NCBI RefSeq assembly: GCF_029338355.1
Contig: NZ_CP119803.1
Location: 1-64,000, forward strand
Origin: Halosegnis marinus
GTDB taxonomy: Archaea; Halobacteriota; Halobacteria; Halobacteriales; Haloarculaceae
Reading direction: 5' to 3'
Length of the DNA stretch: 64,000 nucleotides
Position 1 is the first letter of the stretch, and each line of letters begins with the position of its first letter. The notes beneath the pieces are model-generated. The model did no database searches, was not told the DNA's origin, and saw only the letters and a program-made list of their open reading frames with translations. The position numbers and the translations under genes are program-made. Shown here piece after piece: positions 19,155 through 28,994 of this stretch.

Positions 19155-20817
19155 TAGCCGTCACCCGAGGTGTTGGCCCGTCGGCCGGCGTGGGGACGCT
19201 CGCTCGTGAGCTCGTCGTCCGGCCAGTCAATATCGCGCTCGTGTGCGCTCCCGATGACGGACTCGTCGTTGGCGTTGCGAACCTCCTCGACGACATCCTC
19301 GGAGCGACGGATCTCGCTGCGGAGCTCACGGAGGAGCTCCTCACGCTGGCGGTTTTCGTCGATGCCTTTCTCCAGCTGCATTGCCGTTACAACGGCATCG
19401 CCGAAGTGGCCCTGCGCAGGCGTGAACCGAGCAACACCATTGACGGCGTGCGTGTGCACGAAGACAACCACCCCGATCGCCCCCAGAATGGCGGCGAGAG
19501 GCCCACCGAGATAGTATCCCACGGCACCGCCGATGGCGAGCTCGCCAAGGTGGTTGAGAATGCCTGTGATGTCGAGACGGCCATCCGCCGTTCGTGTGTC
19601 GAGCTCGAACGCAAATCCTTCGGGGGAATACTCGTAGGTGACATCGGCGTCCTCGTCGATGAAGACGAGCTTATCGGCGGCCGATTTCCCCGTGAGCTCA
19701 AGTTCCGACTTGATCCGATCCGCATTGTTGAGGACAGCCGCACCGCCCCACAGCCGCGCGAGGAACGGGACGATACCACGGCGGATGACGACGGTCCTGC
19801 CATCTGCGAGCGTTGCAACTTTGATGATCGGCATCTCCCCACGGAGCGCCGACCGGGCCTCCCCGCCGGTGAACGTCTTGTCGATCTTCGTTGAGACGCC
19901 AAGCAGCGCGAGCCTCGTCACCTGCGAGTGTGATTTCTCTAACCAGAGGGCCCCGGCCGCCCCACAGACGAGGACGGCGACGACGAGCGGCATCGAGACG
20001 AGGAAATTCGACGCCCATACCCAGGAGATCAGCAAGATGCCGACGACGGCGAACACGATGGTCCCGAACCAGAGCGTGAGGTTTCCGGGCCCCTTCCCGA
20101 CCTTGTTGAGGATCTTCGGGACGAAGTGTGCGTCAAGCAGTAGCCCGACAAAGATCGGGAGCACGAACACGAGGAGGGCACGCCCGAAGAACCCAGCCTC
20201 CGTGTTGATGGCGACTGCCGAGGAGAGCGGTGCGGAGTCGTGCGACCACGTCCACCGTGCACCCTCAACCCCTCGATCCAGAGGACGGCCTGCTTCCCCT
20301 CGTGCTTGGGGAGGGTGATGCTCGTCTGGTCGCGATAGGCGCCGTCGTTCAGTGTTATGTCCCAGGACCGCTCCTCGATGTCGGTGGGCACGGTCATCGT
20401 CTGGGTCGTGTTGTCCGTCGTGACGACACGCTCGGCGGTGTCGTAGAACACCGCCCGCACGGTGTACTCCGTCTGTTGGGGGTCGAACCGGATGGCTCTG
20501 AACACGAGTTCGTTTGAATGGACGGACGAGCGGGGGCCGAGATCCCAGTTGATTCCAAACAGGCCGAGGAAGCCAACGGCGGGATACTCTACTTTCAGCT
20601 CGCCGTACTCGGAAAAGCGCCTGATGCTCTGTGGCGTGTCTTCCCCGACCGGTAAGTCACCGCCGCGGCGAAGCTCCTCGAGCGTGTACCCCTGTCCCGC
20701 CGTCACATTCGCCTGTGCGCTCGTCTGGGCGTCCTGTGCGACCGCGAGCCCGATGGCCGGACCGAGCGTCGAGAGGACGACAGCGACAACGAGCACGGCA
20801 CGAAGGCCGCTATGCAT
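19154..20817 (-). CDS. Secreted/membrane protein (one frameshift)
   Basis: About 554 residues after restoring one base near 20245-20252; without it the N-terminal frame runs into non-coding translation. Residues 1-28 form a signal peptide (SVLSTLGPAIGLAVAQ-like hydrophobic core). Residues 30-180 are an extracellular beta-rich domain. Three membrane segments follow (FVLPIFVGLLLD, LWFGTIVFAVVGILL, MPLVVAVLVCGAAG), then a cytoplasmic domain, a Gly-rich membrane hairpin (GGAVGYYLGGPLAAILGAIGV) and a C-terminal coiled coil (NRQREELLRELRSEIRRSED). It probably spans the envelope and links outer and cytoplasmic components of the module. Confidence 0.75.
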
Positions 20818-20825
20818 GCTGCACC

Positions 20826-21665
20826 TCAGCCATAACGCACCCCGACAGCGATGGCGAACACGAACGCCGCGATGAACAGGAACAGCTGGGCTCCAAGCGT
20901 GGCCACCGTCACGGGCCCGAGCACGGGAATGGTGACCGTGCCACCCAAGGCGAGAAAGCCGAGCCCGATCCCGAAGAGGTTGCTTGCAACGAGCGGTGCT
21001 TCCTCGAACAGGCCGAAGAGCTCGCCGGTGAGGATACCAGCTTGTGAGGCCGCCAGAAAGCCGATCGTGAGCGCTCCCAGGGTAGCTAGCCGGGCGCCTG
21101 TAAGGACGCTTTCAGCGAGGTTCGTGAGCCGGTCAACGAATTTCTCGCCGAATCGCTCGACAGTCGGCGCTCGTTTCGTCGCTGTGTAGATGTCGAGAGC
21201 CCACCACGTGGGGATGAGCGCGATAAGGACCCCGGCGATGACCCACGGCGTCGCCAACGGATTGTTGATGGCCGTCAGGATCTCCGGGCGATTGAGCATG
21301 AAGCCCAGCCAGACGGTGGCTGCAAGGACGAGGGCAGCCGTTACGTTCAGCCACCATGCGGCCCCGAGGATGAGCACACCTGCGAATCCGAATCGGAGGT
21401 AGCGGGTCGGCAGCTCGCCACCTTCGAGGATCCGATAGAGCGGCTGCGCCTCGCCGATCACGACGAACATGCCGAGGACAAGCGCGAGGAGCGTTCCAAG
21501 GGCGCCGAGCCGACGGCCGGTTTGCCCCGATATCGCCGAGGCTTTCGACGCTACAGCCGACCCCCGACCCTTCGCCACCTCCTGGGTGCCCCCGCGAAGC
21601 TTCATCAGAAACTGTTGGACCTTCCCGGGCGCACCGGTGTCCTGTTTCGGCCCGTTAGGCGCCAT
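20826..21665 (-). CDS. Polytopic membrane protein
   Basis: 279 residues, ATG at 21665. The N-terminal 45 residues are basic and soluble (KVQQFLMKLRGGTQEVAKG). Seven or eight hydrophobic segments follow, for example LLALVLGMFVVIG, GFAGVLILGAAWWL, VIAGVLIALIPTWWAL and LFLFIAAFVFAIAVG. A soluble helix with several Arg and Lys separates the fourth and fifth. There are no transporter signature motifs. It is part of a run of overlapping membrane-protein genes. No family recognised. Confidence 0.75.
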   Translation of the reverse strand: MAPNGPKQDTGAPGKVQQFLMKLRGGTQEVAKGRGSAVASKASAISGQTGRRLGALGTLLALVLGMFVVIGEAQPLYRILEGGELPTRYLRFGFAGVLILGAAWWLNVTAALVLAATVWLGFMLNRPEILTAINNPLATPWVIAGVLIALIPTWWALDIYTATKRAPTVERFGEKFVDRLTNLAESVLTGARLATLGALTIGFLAASQAGILTGELFGLFEEAPLVASNLFGIGLGFLALGGTVTIPVLGPVTVATLGAQLFLFIAAFVFAIAVGVRYG

Positions 21666-21765
21666 GCTGTCGCACCCCCTCCAGTCGGTACCAGTGGTCG
21701 TCCGACGCCGGCCGCCGACGGCTAGCGTCGTGTTGTACTCGATCGGCTGCGTGTGTGTCAGTCAT
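21655..21765 (-). CDS. Possible 36-residue linker ORF
   Basis: ATG at 21765. It starts 4 bp after the stop of the upstream gene and overlaps the next gene by 11 bp, so it fills the only gap in an otherwise coupled operon. The product is hydrophilic, rich in His, Asp and Arg. Position is the only support. Confidence 0.4.
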   Translation of the reverse strand: MTDTHAADRVQHDASRRRPASDDHWYRLEGVRQHGA

Positions 21766-21769
21766 TGGT

Positions 21770-22081
21770 TCATGATTGGCGCGTCTTCCGTTGCCGTCGC
21801 CGTCGGCGGATGAGGAAGATCGCAAACTGCGCGACGCCGAACGTGACGACGGCCGTCACGACCAGCATCTCTGCTTGATCGGTCGAGATCCACGACAGCG
21901 AGGGTGCGGCAAACCGGCCGAAGTAGAGGATCGGCGAGAACCACGTACCCGTGTCGAAGATGACGAAATGGCCGAGGCCAAACATCAGATGCCAGGCGCT
22001 TGCGGCCAAGCCCGTGACGGCACTTGCAAGGCCGACGACGAGCTTTTTCGATCGCTTTCTGGGGAGTGGTGGGCTACTCAT
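21770..22081 (-). CDS. Small membrane protein with basic tail
   Basis: 103 residues; the ATG at 22081 overlaps the upstream stop by 4 nt (ATGA). The basic N-terminus (KRSKK) is followed by two or three hydrophobic segments (about 13-35, 40-56, 68-88) and an RRRRRQRKTRQS tail that should stay cytoplasmic and could touch DNA. No family recognised. Confidence 0.72.
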   Translation of the reverse strand: MSSPPLPRKRSKKLVVGLASAVTGLAASAWHLMFGLGHFVIFDTGTWFSPILYFGRFAAPSLSWISTDQAEMLVVTAVVTFGVAQFAIFLIRRRRRQRKTRQS

Positions 22082-22650
22082 GGCCGGACCTTTGGAAGTG
22101 AAAACGGGAGGAGGGCGATCGCAAGTCCCCCGAGCATGACAACCCCGATGGTGATGCCCGCCGCAGCTGCGACGACGAGGAGCGCCCCGGCCGGCCCCGG
22201 TGTTCGTGCGATGCCGTTGATGATAGTCGCTAGACTGCTCGCAATCGCGCCTCCGATGTGTGTCCCGATGTCGCCGACAATCCCACCGAGGAGCCGGGGT
22301 AGATCGCTCAGCGAGAGAATATCACAGGTCTCGCCTCTTGGATTCGTACAGATGAAGCGCGTTGCTGGGACGGGGAGGCCAACGAGATAGCGGCCAACGG
22401 CCAAGCCTTCAATGAGGATAGCGTACAGCGTGGCTCCAAGTACAGAGACAAGGATGCCTGTGACGAATCGGGCCGGGTGATTGCCGACTGCGATGAGGAG
22501 GTCGGACACTTCGCCAAGCTGGCTGACCCAATCCGGTGCGATTCGTTCCCAGAGCCGCTCGTCGGCGATCGGTTCGCCTGTCTCTGGATCGCGGACCGTG
22601 ACGCCCGTCTCCGTCCCGCTTGGGAGCTCGGGCCCACCGCTACCTGACAT
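22078..22650 (-). CDS. Membrane protein
   Basis: 190 residues, ATG at 22650, overlapping the upstream gene by 11 nt. The first 45 residues are acidic and soluble. Hydrophobic segments lie at about 55-85, 115-135 and 140-185, with Gly/Ala-rich stretches (GALLVVAAAAGITIGVVMLG). Cys residues at the external loop (FICTNPRGETCDIL) could form a disulphide. It belongs to the same coupled membrane operon. Confidence 0.72.
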   Translation of the reverse strand: MSGSGGPELPSGTETGVTVRDPETGEPIADERLWERIAPDWVSQLGEVSDLLIAVGNHPARFVTGILVSVLGATLYAILIEGLAVGRYLVGLPVPATRFICTNPRGETCDILSLSDLPRLLGGIVGDIGTHIGGAIASSLATIINGIARTPGPAGALLVVAAAAGITIGVVMLGGLAIALLPFSLPKVRP

Positions 22651-23152
22651 ACTGAATCACCAGGTTGACGATGAACCCGATCACGAGCGTCAGCGCAACG
22701 GCGACGACGAATCCGAAGGCGGGCTGTGTGACTGCGTGGGCAGTTGCTGTGAAGGCGCGCTGAGCGACCCCAACAAGGCCCGGTGTCGTGACTGGAAACG
22801 GCCCAGCCTCACCGATAAATGCCAGCCCAAACAGTCCGGCAACCCCGTCGAAATACCCGCCAACGAGCCGGCTGAGCTGTGTGGCTGTATCGCTGGCAAA
22901 CTGCGTGATGACGAGCGCAAGCAGTGAGAGTGGGGTGAAAACGAACGCGGTCAGGACACCGAGTGGTCCACGGTTCGTAATCCCGCCGATCAGCCGCACG
23001 CTCGGGAGGACTGTTCCGTTCTCGATTGATGTCTTGAGCGCGGCAGTCGACCCGCCAGGCGACCACGACCATCCCCCTGTCACGAATGACACGGAGTCGT
23101 GGGCCGTCCCATCGCCTCCCTCGGGAGCTTGTAGTTCCTCATCAGAGGCCAC
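22640..23152 (-). CDS. Membrane protein
   Basis: 170 residues from the GTG at 23152. The N-terminal 45 residues are acidic with a GGWSWSPGGS turn. Hydrophobic segments follow at about 55-85, 95-115 and 140-168. In size and layout it resembles the 22078-22650 product, so the two may be diverged paralogues forming a heteromeric membrane unit (inference). Confidence 0.7.
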   Translation of the reverse strand: MASDEELQAPEGGDGTAHDSVSFVTGGWSWSPGGSTAALKTSIENGTVLPSVRLIGGITNRGPLGVLTAFVFTPLSLLALVITQFASDTATQLSRLVGGYFDGVAGLFGLAFIGEAGPFPVTTPGLVGVAQRAFTATAHAVTQPAFGFVVAVALTLVIGFIVNLVIQYVR

Positions 23153-23224
23153 AGTCGGTCCCTCCTCGGTTGCTGGCGCTATGTCCCCCCTGCAGCCGAT
23201 GTCGGAGAGGGTGGCCTATCATTG

Positions 23225-23644
23225 TCACTGCTCGTCGTTATCGCTGAAGAAGAACCCGAGGACGGGCACATTCTGCCAGAATGGAAGATCCGAATCAGCG
23301 AGATCGAGCGCGTACGTCCACATGACACCGCCGACTAAGACGGCCCCAAGCGCGAGGACGAAGCCGATCGATTCGGTTGCTACCCACCCGGCGGTCCCTT
23401 CGGCCCCGGCGTTCACGATGAGCGCAGAGCCGAAGCCAAGCGAGCCAAGCAGCTCTGCGAGGCCGGTGGTGAATTCGGCGATCATGGTGCCGCCGCCTTC
23501 GGCTGCGGCTCGCACCGGAGCGATGATGAGGAAGGCGAATCCGGCCCCGATCGCTCCGAGATAGCGCTTGAGCCAGCCCGTTACCCCGCCAGTGACGGTA
23601 GCTTGGTTGTCGACCAGCTCGCCGGAGTCCGGAACGCCGGACAT
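23225..23644 (-). CDS. Membrane protein following the spike-like gene
   Basis: 139 residues. I chose the ATG at 23644 because it sits one base after the upstream stop; the longer frame upstream is basic translation inside the spike-like gene. Three hydrophobic segments: about 32-50, 58-82 and 95-118. The C-terminus is short and acidic. It is probably a partner of the spike-like protein, as small membrane proteins pair with spikes in pleomorphic haloarchaeal viruses (analogy only). Confidence 0.72.
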   Translation of the reverse strand: MSGVPDSGELVDNQATVTGGVTGWLKRYLGAIGAGFAFLIIAPVRAAAEGGGTMIAEFTTGLAELLGSLGFGSALIVNAGAEGTAGWVATESIGFVLALGAVLVGGVMWTYALDLADSDLPFWQNVPVLGFFFSDNDEQ

Positions 23645-23645
23645 C

Positions 23646-25136
23646 TTACGCCTCTGCCCTGCTCTTGCGCTTTTCGTTGCCCCACAGGAGCCCGATGCCC
23701 GTGACGATGCCGACGATGCCGCCACCGACTCCGAGGAGCTTGCCCCAGAGGTTCCCGAAGAAGCCACCGCCGCCCTGCGTCTGGGCAGAGGCCTGCATGG
23801 CTTCGTAGTCCTGCTCTGTGAGCTGGAGCTGGTAGTGGACGGTGATTGTCTGGCCAGGCTGCAGCGAGTCCGAAAGCGTGTGCGTGTCGCCCTCGCCAGT
23901 GTATAGGCCAGTCTTGTCGGTCCATGCGTCAGCCGAGATGTTTCCGAAGGCCGTGTCGCCCGTGCCCATCGCGACCGCAACGGCCTGGTAGCGACCGGGG
24001 CCAAGCGTTTGCGTGTCGTTCAGCCGAAGCTGGGAGTGAGTCAGATCGTACTGATCCGGGACCGTGAATTGCACGTACACGTCGCCTTCGTACGCGTACG
24101 AGGGATTGTTCTCAGCCTCCGAAATGTTGACCAGTCGGTTGTCGTCGGGTTGAAGCTCGGCACGATACTCGACCGCAAATTCGAGGTTGTGAATGGTCGC
24201 GTCCTCGAACGTCGGGCCGAGCGTGTCCATGTCCGTGACCATCACCATGCCACGTGGCTCGGTGATCGTCTCGGTAACCCACTCTTCGTCTGCGGTTTGG
24301 ACTTTCTGCTCGCCAAACTGCCATTCGGACATCCGCTCGACGTTCAGGCCAGCGATTTCGAGATCGAGATCGCCGTGCATCACCGACACTTCGATGCGCT
24401 CGAGATCATCGAACGTGCCGTCCGACCCAGAAACGGTTTGAGTCGTAAGGTTTCCGAGCGGTTCCTGCCACACGGCGGGGCCGGTTTCGGAGGCGGCGAC
24501 ATCGTGCGAGCTCGCGTTCAGCGAATCGTCGATAGTCGTCGCTTTGTAGTCGCCGTCAGCGTCGACAAACCGGATCTGGGCTGTCGTGCCCGCATCGAGC
24601 GTGTTGATACGGAAAGCGACTTGCGCGACTCGCTTTGCCTCATCCGACGTGATCGACGGCGTGTCGGTCGCGAAGATGACTTCATCATCGGCGGCCATCG
24701 ACCCGTCCGTCTGGAACCGGACGGCCTGCACGTTCGGTGCCGTCTCCGAGTCGGCGACCATCCCGAGGCTTGCATTCGCGCCTGCAACGCTCCACACAGT
24801 CGCGTCGACCGCGCTCACGTTCGCGTCCGATGTCGGGAACACCCGGTAGTCACTGGCATTGATCGCGACGGGAGAGAACGTGAACCGGTTCGGATGCTCG
24901 TCGTCTGTCGGAATAACGGCCGAGAGGTTCGCTGTCGAGCCGTCATTCGCCTCGTATCTCGTTGGATCGTCGCCGATATCGTACGTCGCGAGCGTGAGCC
25001 CCGACCCGTGCGTCCCTTCGTTGATCTGCGGCGATGGCGTCGTACCGTTATCGAAGCTGACCGCGGCCGCGGCGACGCCAGAGGCAGCGAGGAGCGCCAC
25101 CATGGCGAGCGCGAGTACCGTGCGACCCCGCATCAT
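23646..25136 (-). CDS. Spike-like secreted protein with C-terminal anchor
   Basis: 496 residues, ATG at 25136. Residues 1-25 form a signal peptide (LALAMVALLAASGVAAAA). An ectodomain of about 400 residues is beta-rich, acidic and carries many possible N-glycosylation sequons (for example NLSA, NASD, NVSA, NLTT, NISA). A Gly-rich linker (GGGGFFGNLWGKLL) leads to one membrane segment (GGIVGIVTGIGLLWG) and a short basic tail. This is the topology of pleolipovirus spikes and similar vesicle proteins. Direct similarity is not claimed. It is the first large gene of the membrane operon. Confidence 0.75.
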   Translation of the reverse strand: MMRGRTVLALAMVALLAASGVAAAAVSFDNGTTPSPQINEGTHGSGLTLATYDIGDDPTRYEANDGSTANLSAVIPTDDEHPNRFTFSPVAINASDYRVFPTSDANVSAVDATVWSVAGANASLGMVADSETAPNVQAVRFQTDGSMAADDEVIFATDTPSITSDEAKRVAQVAFRINTLDAGTTAQIRFVDADGDYKATTIDDSLNASSHDVAASETGPAVWQEPLGNLTTQTVSGSDGTFDDLERIEVSVMHGDLDLEIAGLNVERMSEWQFGEQKVQTADEEWVTETITEPRGMVMVTDMDTLGPTFEDATIHNLEFAVEYRAELQPDDNRLVNISEAENNPSYAYEGDVYVQFTVPDQYDLTHSQLRLNDTQTLGPGRYQAVAVAMGTGDTAFGNISADAWTDKTGLYTGEGDTHTLSDSLQPGQTITVHYQLQLTEQDYEAMQASAQTQGGGGFFGNLWGKLLGVGGGIVGIVTGIGLLWGNEKRKSRAEA

Positions 25137-25321
25137 CGATACATCTCCGTGTCCAGTGTCGTGTCGTGCATTCGGGGGTTCGTGTCGTCGGTGGCTGCGG
25201 GGTCACGCTGCTCGCGTTCCCATATGGCGACCCAGGGGTTGCTCGTGCGCCCGGTTCGTCGGTCGCCGATATAGCCGAGATCGCCGTGGGCGCCTTGGCT
25301 GGAATCAGGATCTACACTCAC
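25133..25321 (-). CDS. Small protein heading the membrane operon
   Basis: 62 residues from a GTG at 25321; the stop overlaps the spike-like start (ATGATG) by 4 nt. Hydrophilic, acidic, no motif. The overlap and composition support it. No strong TATA box is seen upstream. Confidence 0.5.
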   Translation of the reverse strand: MSVDPDSSQGAHGDLGYIGDRRTGRTSNPWVAIWEREQRDPAATDDTNPRMHDTTLDTEMYR

Positions 25322-25478
25322 CGAATCATCATGGTCTACACACCATGGTTTGCCCAGGTAATCTACTGACTAGAACGTTGACAGCTTCGTGTACGCTCGA
25401 TACGGACCGCAGTACAGTAGCTATCTGTAGTATCGAAACGACGGGAGGCTTTTGCTAGTGCAGATGATACCTGTAGCT

Positions 25479-25685
25479 ATGCCTCGCGACCTGTTCGACA
25501 TACTCGCCGATGGCGGTGATCATCGAAACATCGTCGCGCTCAACGGTCAGGGGACGCCGGCGCTCTCGCTTGGTGTTGCGCTTGCCGATGAGCTCGACGC
25601 CGAGGTTGGTGACACTGTCGGCGTGCAAGTCGACCACGAAGAGCGGAAGCTCGAGGTGTTCTTCGGGCCGGAGCGGCCGGAGTAG
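25479..25685 (+). CDS. AbrB-like small DNA-binding protein (tentative)
   Basis: 68 residues from the ATG at 25479 (MPRDLFDIL); the frame has further Met codons upstream. Residues 20-60 follow the swapped-hairpin pattern: LNGQGTPALSLG, a helix with ADELDAEVGDTVGVQVD and a final strand KLEVFFG. SpoVT/AbrB-type proteins are usually transcription regulators or antitoxins. It stands alone at the boundary between the membrane operon and the defence island, so it may regulate either. No toxin gene is visible beside it. Confidence 0.6.
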   Translation: MPRDLFDILADGGDHRNIVALNGQGTPALSLGVALADELDAEVGDTVGVQVDHEERKLEVFFGPERPE

Positions 25686-25744
25686 GCGATTAAGGACATG
25701 ACTGGGTCCCAAATATCGGGTCTCCTCGGCAAATACCGAGCCGG

Positions 25745-28014
25745 CTACACGCCGATTCCTTTCGCACTGTCGCTGCGGGCGTCTATATCCTTCATTCGAC
25801 CTTGAGCTCGAATGTGGTCAGCCAAATCGGCGTACAGCGCGGCACAACTTTCGTCTGCAGTACGGTTTTCGGCCAGAGTCCCCAGGGTTTCGAAGTCACC
25901 GATCACGACTAATCGCTTGCGCGCGCGAGTGAGCGCTACGTTCAACCGCCGGGGGCCGACATCAGGAACGGTCAGGAAGCCACTGTTGTTTGCGGAGTTA
26001 CTTCTGGTGAGTGAGAGAATGATTGCGTCACGTTGACTCCTTGGAATGCATCCACGGTTTCGACTGTGACATCGTAGACATCAGGAATGCCGGACCGCTG
26101 TAGTTGCCGACGGATCTCAGTCACTTGGCCGCTGTAAGCTGCAATGACCCCGATCTCGTTCATTGCTGCGCCTTCAATGGCAAGAAGGCGTACTTGATCG
26201 ACTGCAGCCTTTGCTTCCGCGGTGTTCAGGTATGAGTGACCAGAGGCGGTCGACTGTTCTTCTCCCTTAATGTTCAAGCCGATGAGTGGAGCTAACGTTC
26301 CGACTGTCCACGTTCGATTCCTGTCGGCGGTTGTTAGTCGACCATCGTAGAACGCCTCGTTCGGGAATGCTGCGATGTACTCATGCATCCGGTATTGGGT
26401 CGTGAGCATCTTCGTGATTGTAGACCCATACCGGTCAACGAGGGCTTCAAATAGTGAAGGGCGAACCGGGTCGGTAAGTGGGTTGTCGCTCCCTGAAAAC
26501 GGTGGGAGCTGTTTGTGATCCCCAGCGAGCACTAACTTTGTTGCTGCGTTGAACACGATGGCTGCGGATGCTCGACTCGCTTGGGTCGCCTCATCAATGA
26601 TCCCGATGTCGAACATGTCGGTGTCGAATTCTGCGGCTCCACTGGTGGTCGCGGCGACAATATTTGATTTCTTCACTGACTGCCCCTGGTAGTCCCGAAT
26701 AACCACCTCGTTCCGCGAATTCTCTCCTACTCGGGCGATTGTGAGTGGTGAATCCGGCTCGCGGGCCAGAGCATGGAGAGTCCCGGGTGCGGGCTCGTCG
26801 ATGCTACTATCTCCAACGAGCAGGTTGTCAACCGCTTGGTTCGTATGCGCTGTAACGAGAACGCGGTTTCCTTCAGCGATTGCCTCCACAATGACGGCTG
26901 TGAGCGTGCGAGTCTTGCCCGTCCCCGGTGGTCCATGAATGAGCATGCAATCCCGGGCAGCCCGAGCCCAGAGGACTGCATCTGCCTGTGACTCGTTCAA
27001 TTCGAAGGGTGACTCGTTGCTATGTGATACTGCTCGCTCGTAGTCAACCGGACGGTGCCCGCACAGGAGCGATCGCTTTCGCTTCTTGCGTTTAACCCTA
27101 CTCAACGCCTTTAGTTGCCGGTCAAACGGGAGCGGATTGAGGAGCTCGTGAAGCCATACGTCGTTGTTAGTATTCGTGAGCGCGGTATCGACGGCAGAAT
27201 CGGCTGGGATCGAGTCCGTTCGGGAGACAAGCCACACCTCTGAATCCCGCGCGTAGACTGCCTCCATATCCACGGGGCACTGATGGTGACTCTGCGGACT
27301 TGCTGCTAAGTAGTAACTCCCCGAGTAGATCCCCATCCCCTCGTCATGAATCTTCGATCTCTTGTCTTCCCAGGGATCGTCCTCAGAGCCTTCACCGGCT
27401 CCAGTATAGGTAAACTTGTAGGCACGCTGTTGTTTGTATGGTTCAGTGCCCATCGGAATGAGCGGGCCAATGACGGCATCTGCGTCAATTGCGGCCTCCA
27501 GGCCGAGCTCACTGAATATTTCCCGATTTGTTTGCTCGGCTGCAGCTCTGTCCTGTCGGACAAGCGTCTCCATCTCGGTGAACAGCTTCGCAGCGTCAGC
27601 GTTGCTTAGTGGATCTTTGGCAGGAATCTGTGTGGGGGGAAGGTCTTCTGGAGGAACCATCCCAAGCTCTTCTGCATGCTCTGGTAACCACCACTTCAAT
27701 CGGGGGGCGAACGATGCGTTAGTGAGCTTGTGCGCCTGCACACGTCGGAGAGAGCCAAATTTGTTGTCTTGAAAGCCTACCTGATTGGTACTTGGCTTAT
27801 ATACGACAAAATCCGACGTGAGCTTTGGCCGTTTCGCGTGAAAGAGTGGTACAACATACATCGAATGTTTCCACTTGATTTGATAGAAGCTGACTGCGGC
27901 CTCGCAAGCCCGCCTGACGTCGATACGCTCGGACTGCTTTTGTCCTTCGTTATACTGGATAGATAGTAGATTGCTGCCTTTCCGTGACCAGTTGGTGAAT
28001 ATGTTTTGTCCCAT
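25745..28014 (-). CDS. SF1 (Upf1/Dna2-like) helicase, one frameshift
   Basis: About 756 residues after adding one base near 26037-26041 (an A in CCAAGGA-GTCAACG on the coding strand); this restores the DAFQG...LSLTRSN motif. The N-terminal 330 residues have no recognised domain. Walker A is HGPPGTGKTRTLTA, motif Ia is VLVTAHTNQAVDNLL, Walker B is IGIIDEATQ, motif III is VLAGDHKQLPP, motif IV is TQYRMH, motif V is VDAFQG and motif VI is NVALTRARKRLVVIGD. Such helicases are common in defence islands. It is codirectional with the DUF499 operon but separated by about 1 kb. ATG at 28014 is used; the N-terminus is uncertain. Confidence 0.85.
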
Positions 28015-28094
28015 CGTTTATATCGAAATTGTCCCAAATCGGTACTGGCAGCCACCTTGGCTTCCTCCGAGGTGTGAGAATGCGCTCCGTGCCG

Positions 28095-28529
28095 TCATTC
28101 AGTGAGTGTCCATCCCATTTCCGCTGCGGTGACACCATGCTCCCGCAGGAACCGACGCTGCCGGTCCGCTGGCCAACTGTCGCCATACTCTCGTGCGGAG
28201 CGCATTCGCTTGCCATCTGCCTCACCCATGTGCCGATTGTCCCGCCTGTTCCGGCCTTGTTGCTTCCCCGATTGTTTCGATTTGCCCGGTGGCTGCTTGC
28301 TTTGATTTGGGGAGTCAGCCTTCCCCTGCCTTTGTCTCCGATTACGTTCTACCCTTCGTTCGTGTTGGGCTCGGCGTTCACCCTTCGACAACGGGATTTC
28401 AATGTCGTCTTCCGGGTTGAAGCTCGCGCCATCTTGCCGATCATGATGCGTGCCCTGCGAGTCGCCGACAGTCCCCGGCATCGACTCCCCAATCCCGAAG
28501 CTTGGATACCGCTTTTTCCGATCACCCAT
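28095..28529 (-). CDS. Possible basic, disordered protein
   Basis: 144 residues, ATG at 28529. Rich in Arg, Gln, Lys and Gly in the middle (QGKADSPNQSKQPPGKSKQ). The C-terminus is more ordered (DRQRRFLREHGVTAAEMGW). An ATACTTATGATG stretch about 30 bp upstream could be a TATA box. It could be a nucleic-acid-binding accessory protein. The composition is unlike that of the neighbouring acidic proteins, so it could also be spurious. Confidence 0.4.
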   Translation of the reverse strand: MGDRKKRYPSFGIGESMPGTVGDSQGTHHDRQDGASFNPEDDIEIPLSKGERRAQHERRVERNRRQRQGKADSPNQSKQPPGKSKQSGKQQGRNRRDNRHMGEADGKRMRSAREYGDSWPADRQRRFLREHGVTAAEMGWTLTE

Positions 28530-28994
28530 GGCCGCCCGAAGCGAGATGACATCATAAGTATATCTGCCGTTACACGATTTTGTTGCCTCAAAAACACCTA
28601 GTTTAGCTAATCAATCTTGGCAAGTTGACGAATATGGGGCTACGCTTCCTCCTCTCGTGATCCCATACAGATGACGGACGACAGCTGGTGTTGACGACGC
28701 CACAGCCGCATCCGGCGAAGAGGTGACCAGCGACGACCCGGAAGGTACGATTTGTCCACTACGATTAGCGCGCCCTCGAACAGTAGCAGTCTATGAGTCA
28801 ATTTCCCCCGTTCTTTCCCCATCAGCATCCATCTTGCTCAAGTGATCAGGACTGTTGCCCTCCCTGCCGTCTGGATTCTCCTTGGAATCAACCTGGTCGT
28901 TGAACGACGCTACCGTGACGATCCATCAGTGATGATCCGGTATATCTGAGGATTACGACTCTTCAGGATGACTATCGGTTGACTCGGCTAGCGG
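28530..28994. other. Gene-poor stretch upstream of the 131-residue gene's end
   Basis: 465 bp of lower G+C than its surroundings. Short frames here have no coding character. I see no repeat, RNA gene or clear terminator. It may be a remnant of an inserted element. Confidence 0.4.

Noticed and set aside
28640-28828. 62-codon frame on the minus strand in the gap before the 131-residue gene
   Set aside because: Basic, Leu/Arg-rich composition unlike haloarchaeal proteins and no supporting spacing.
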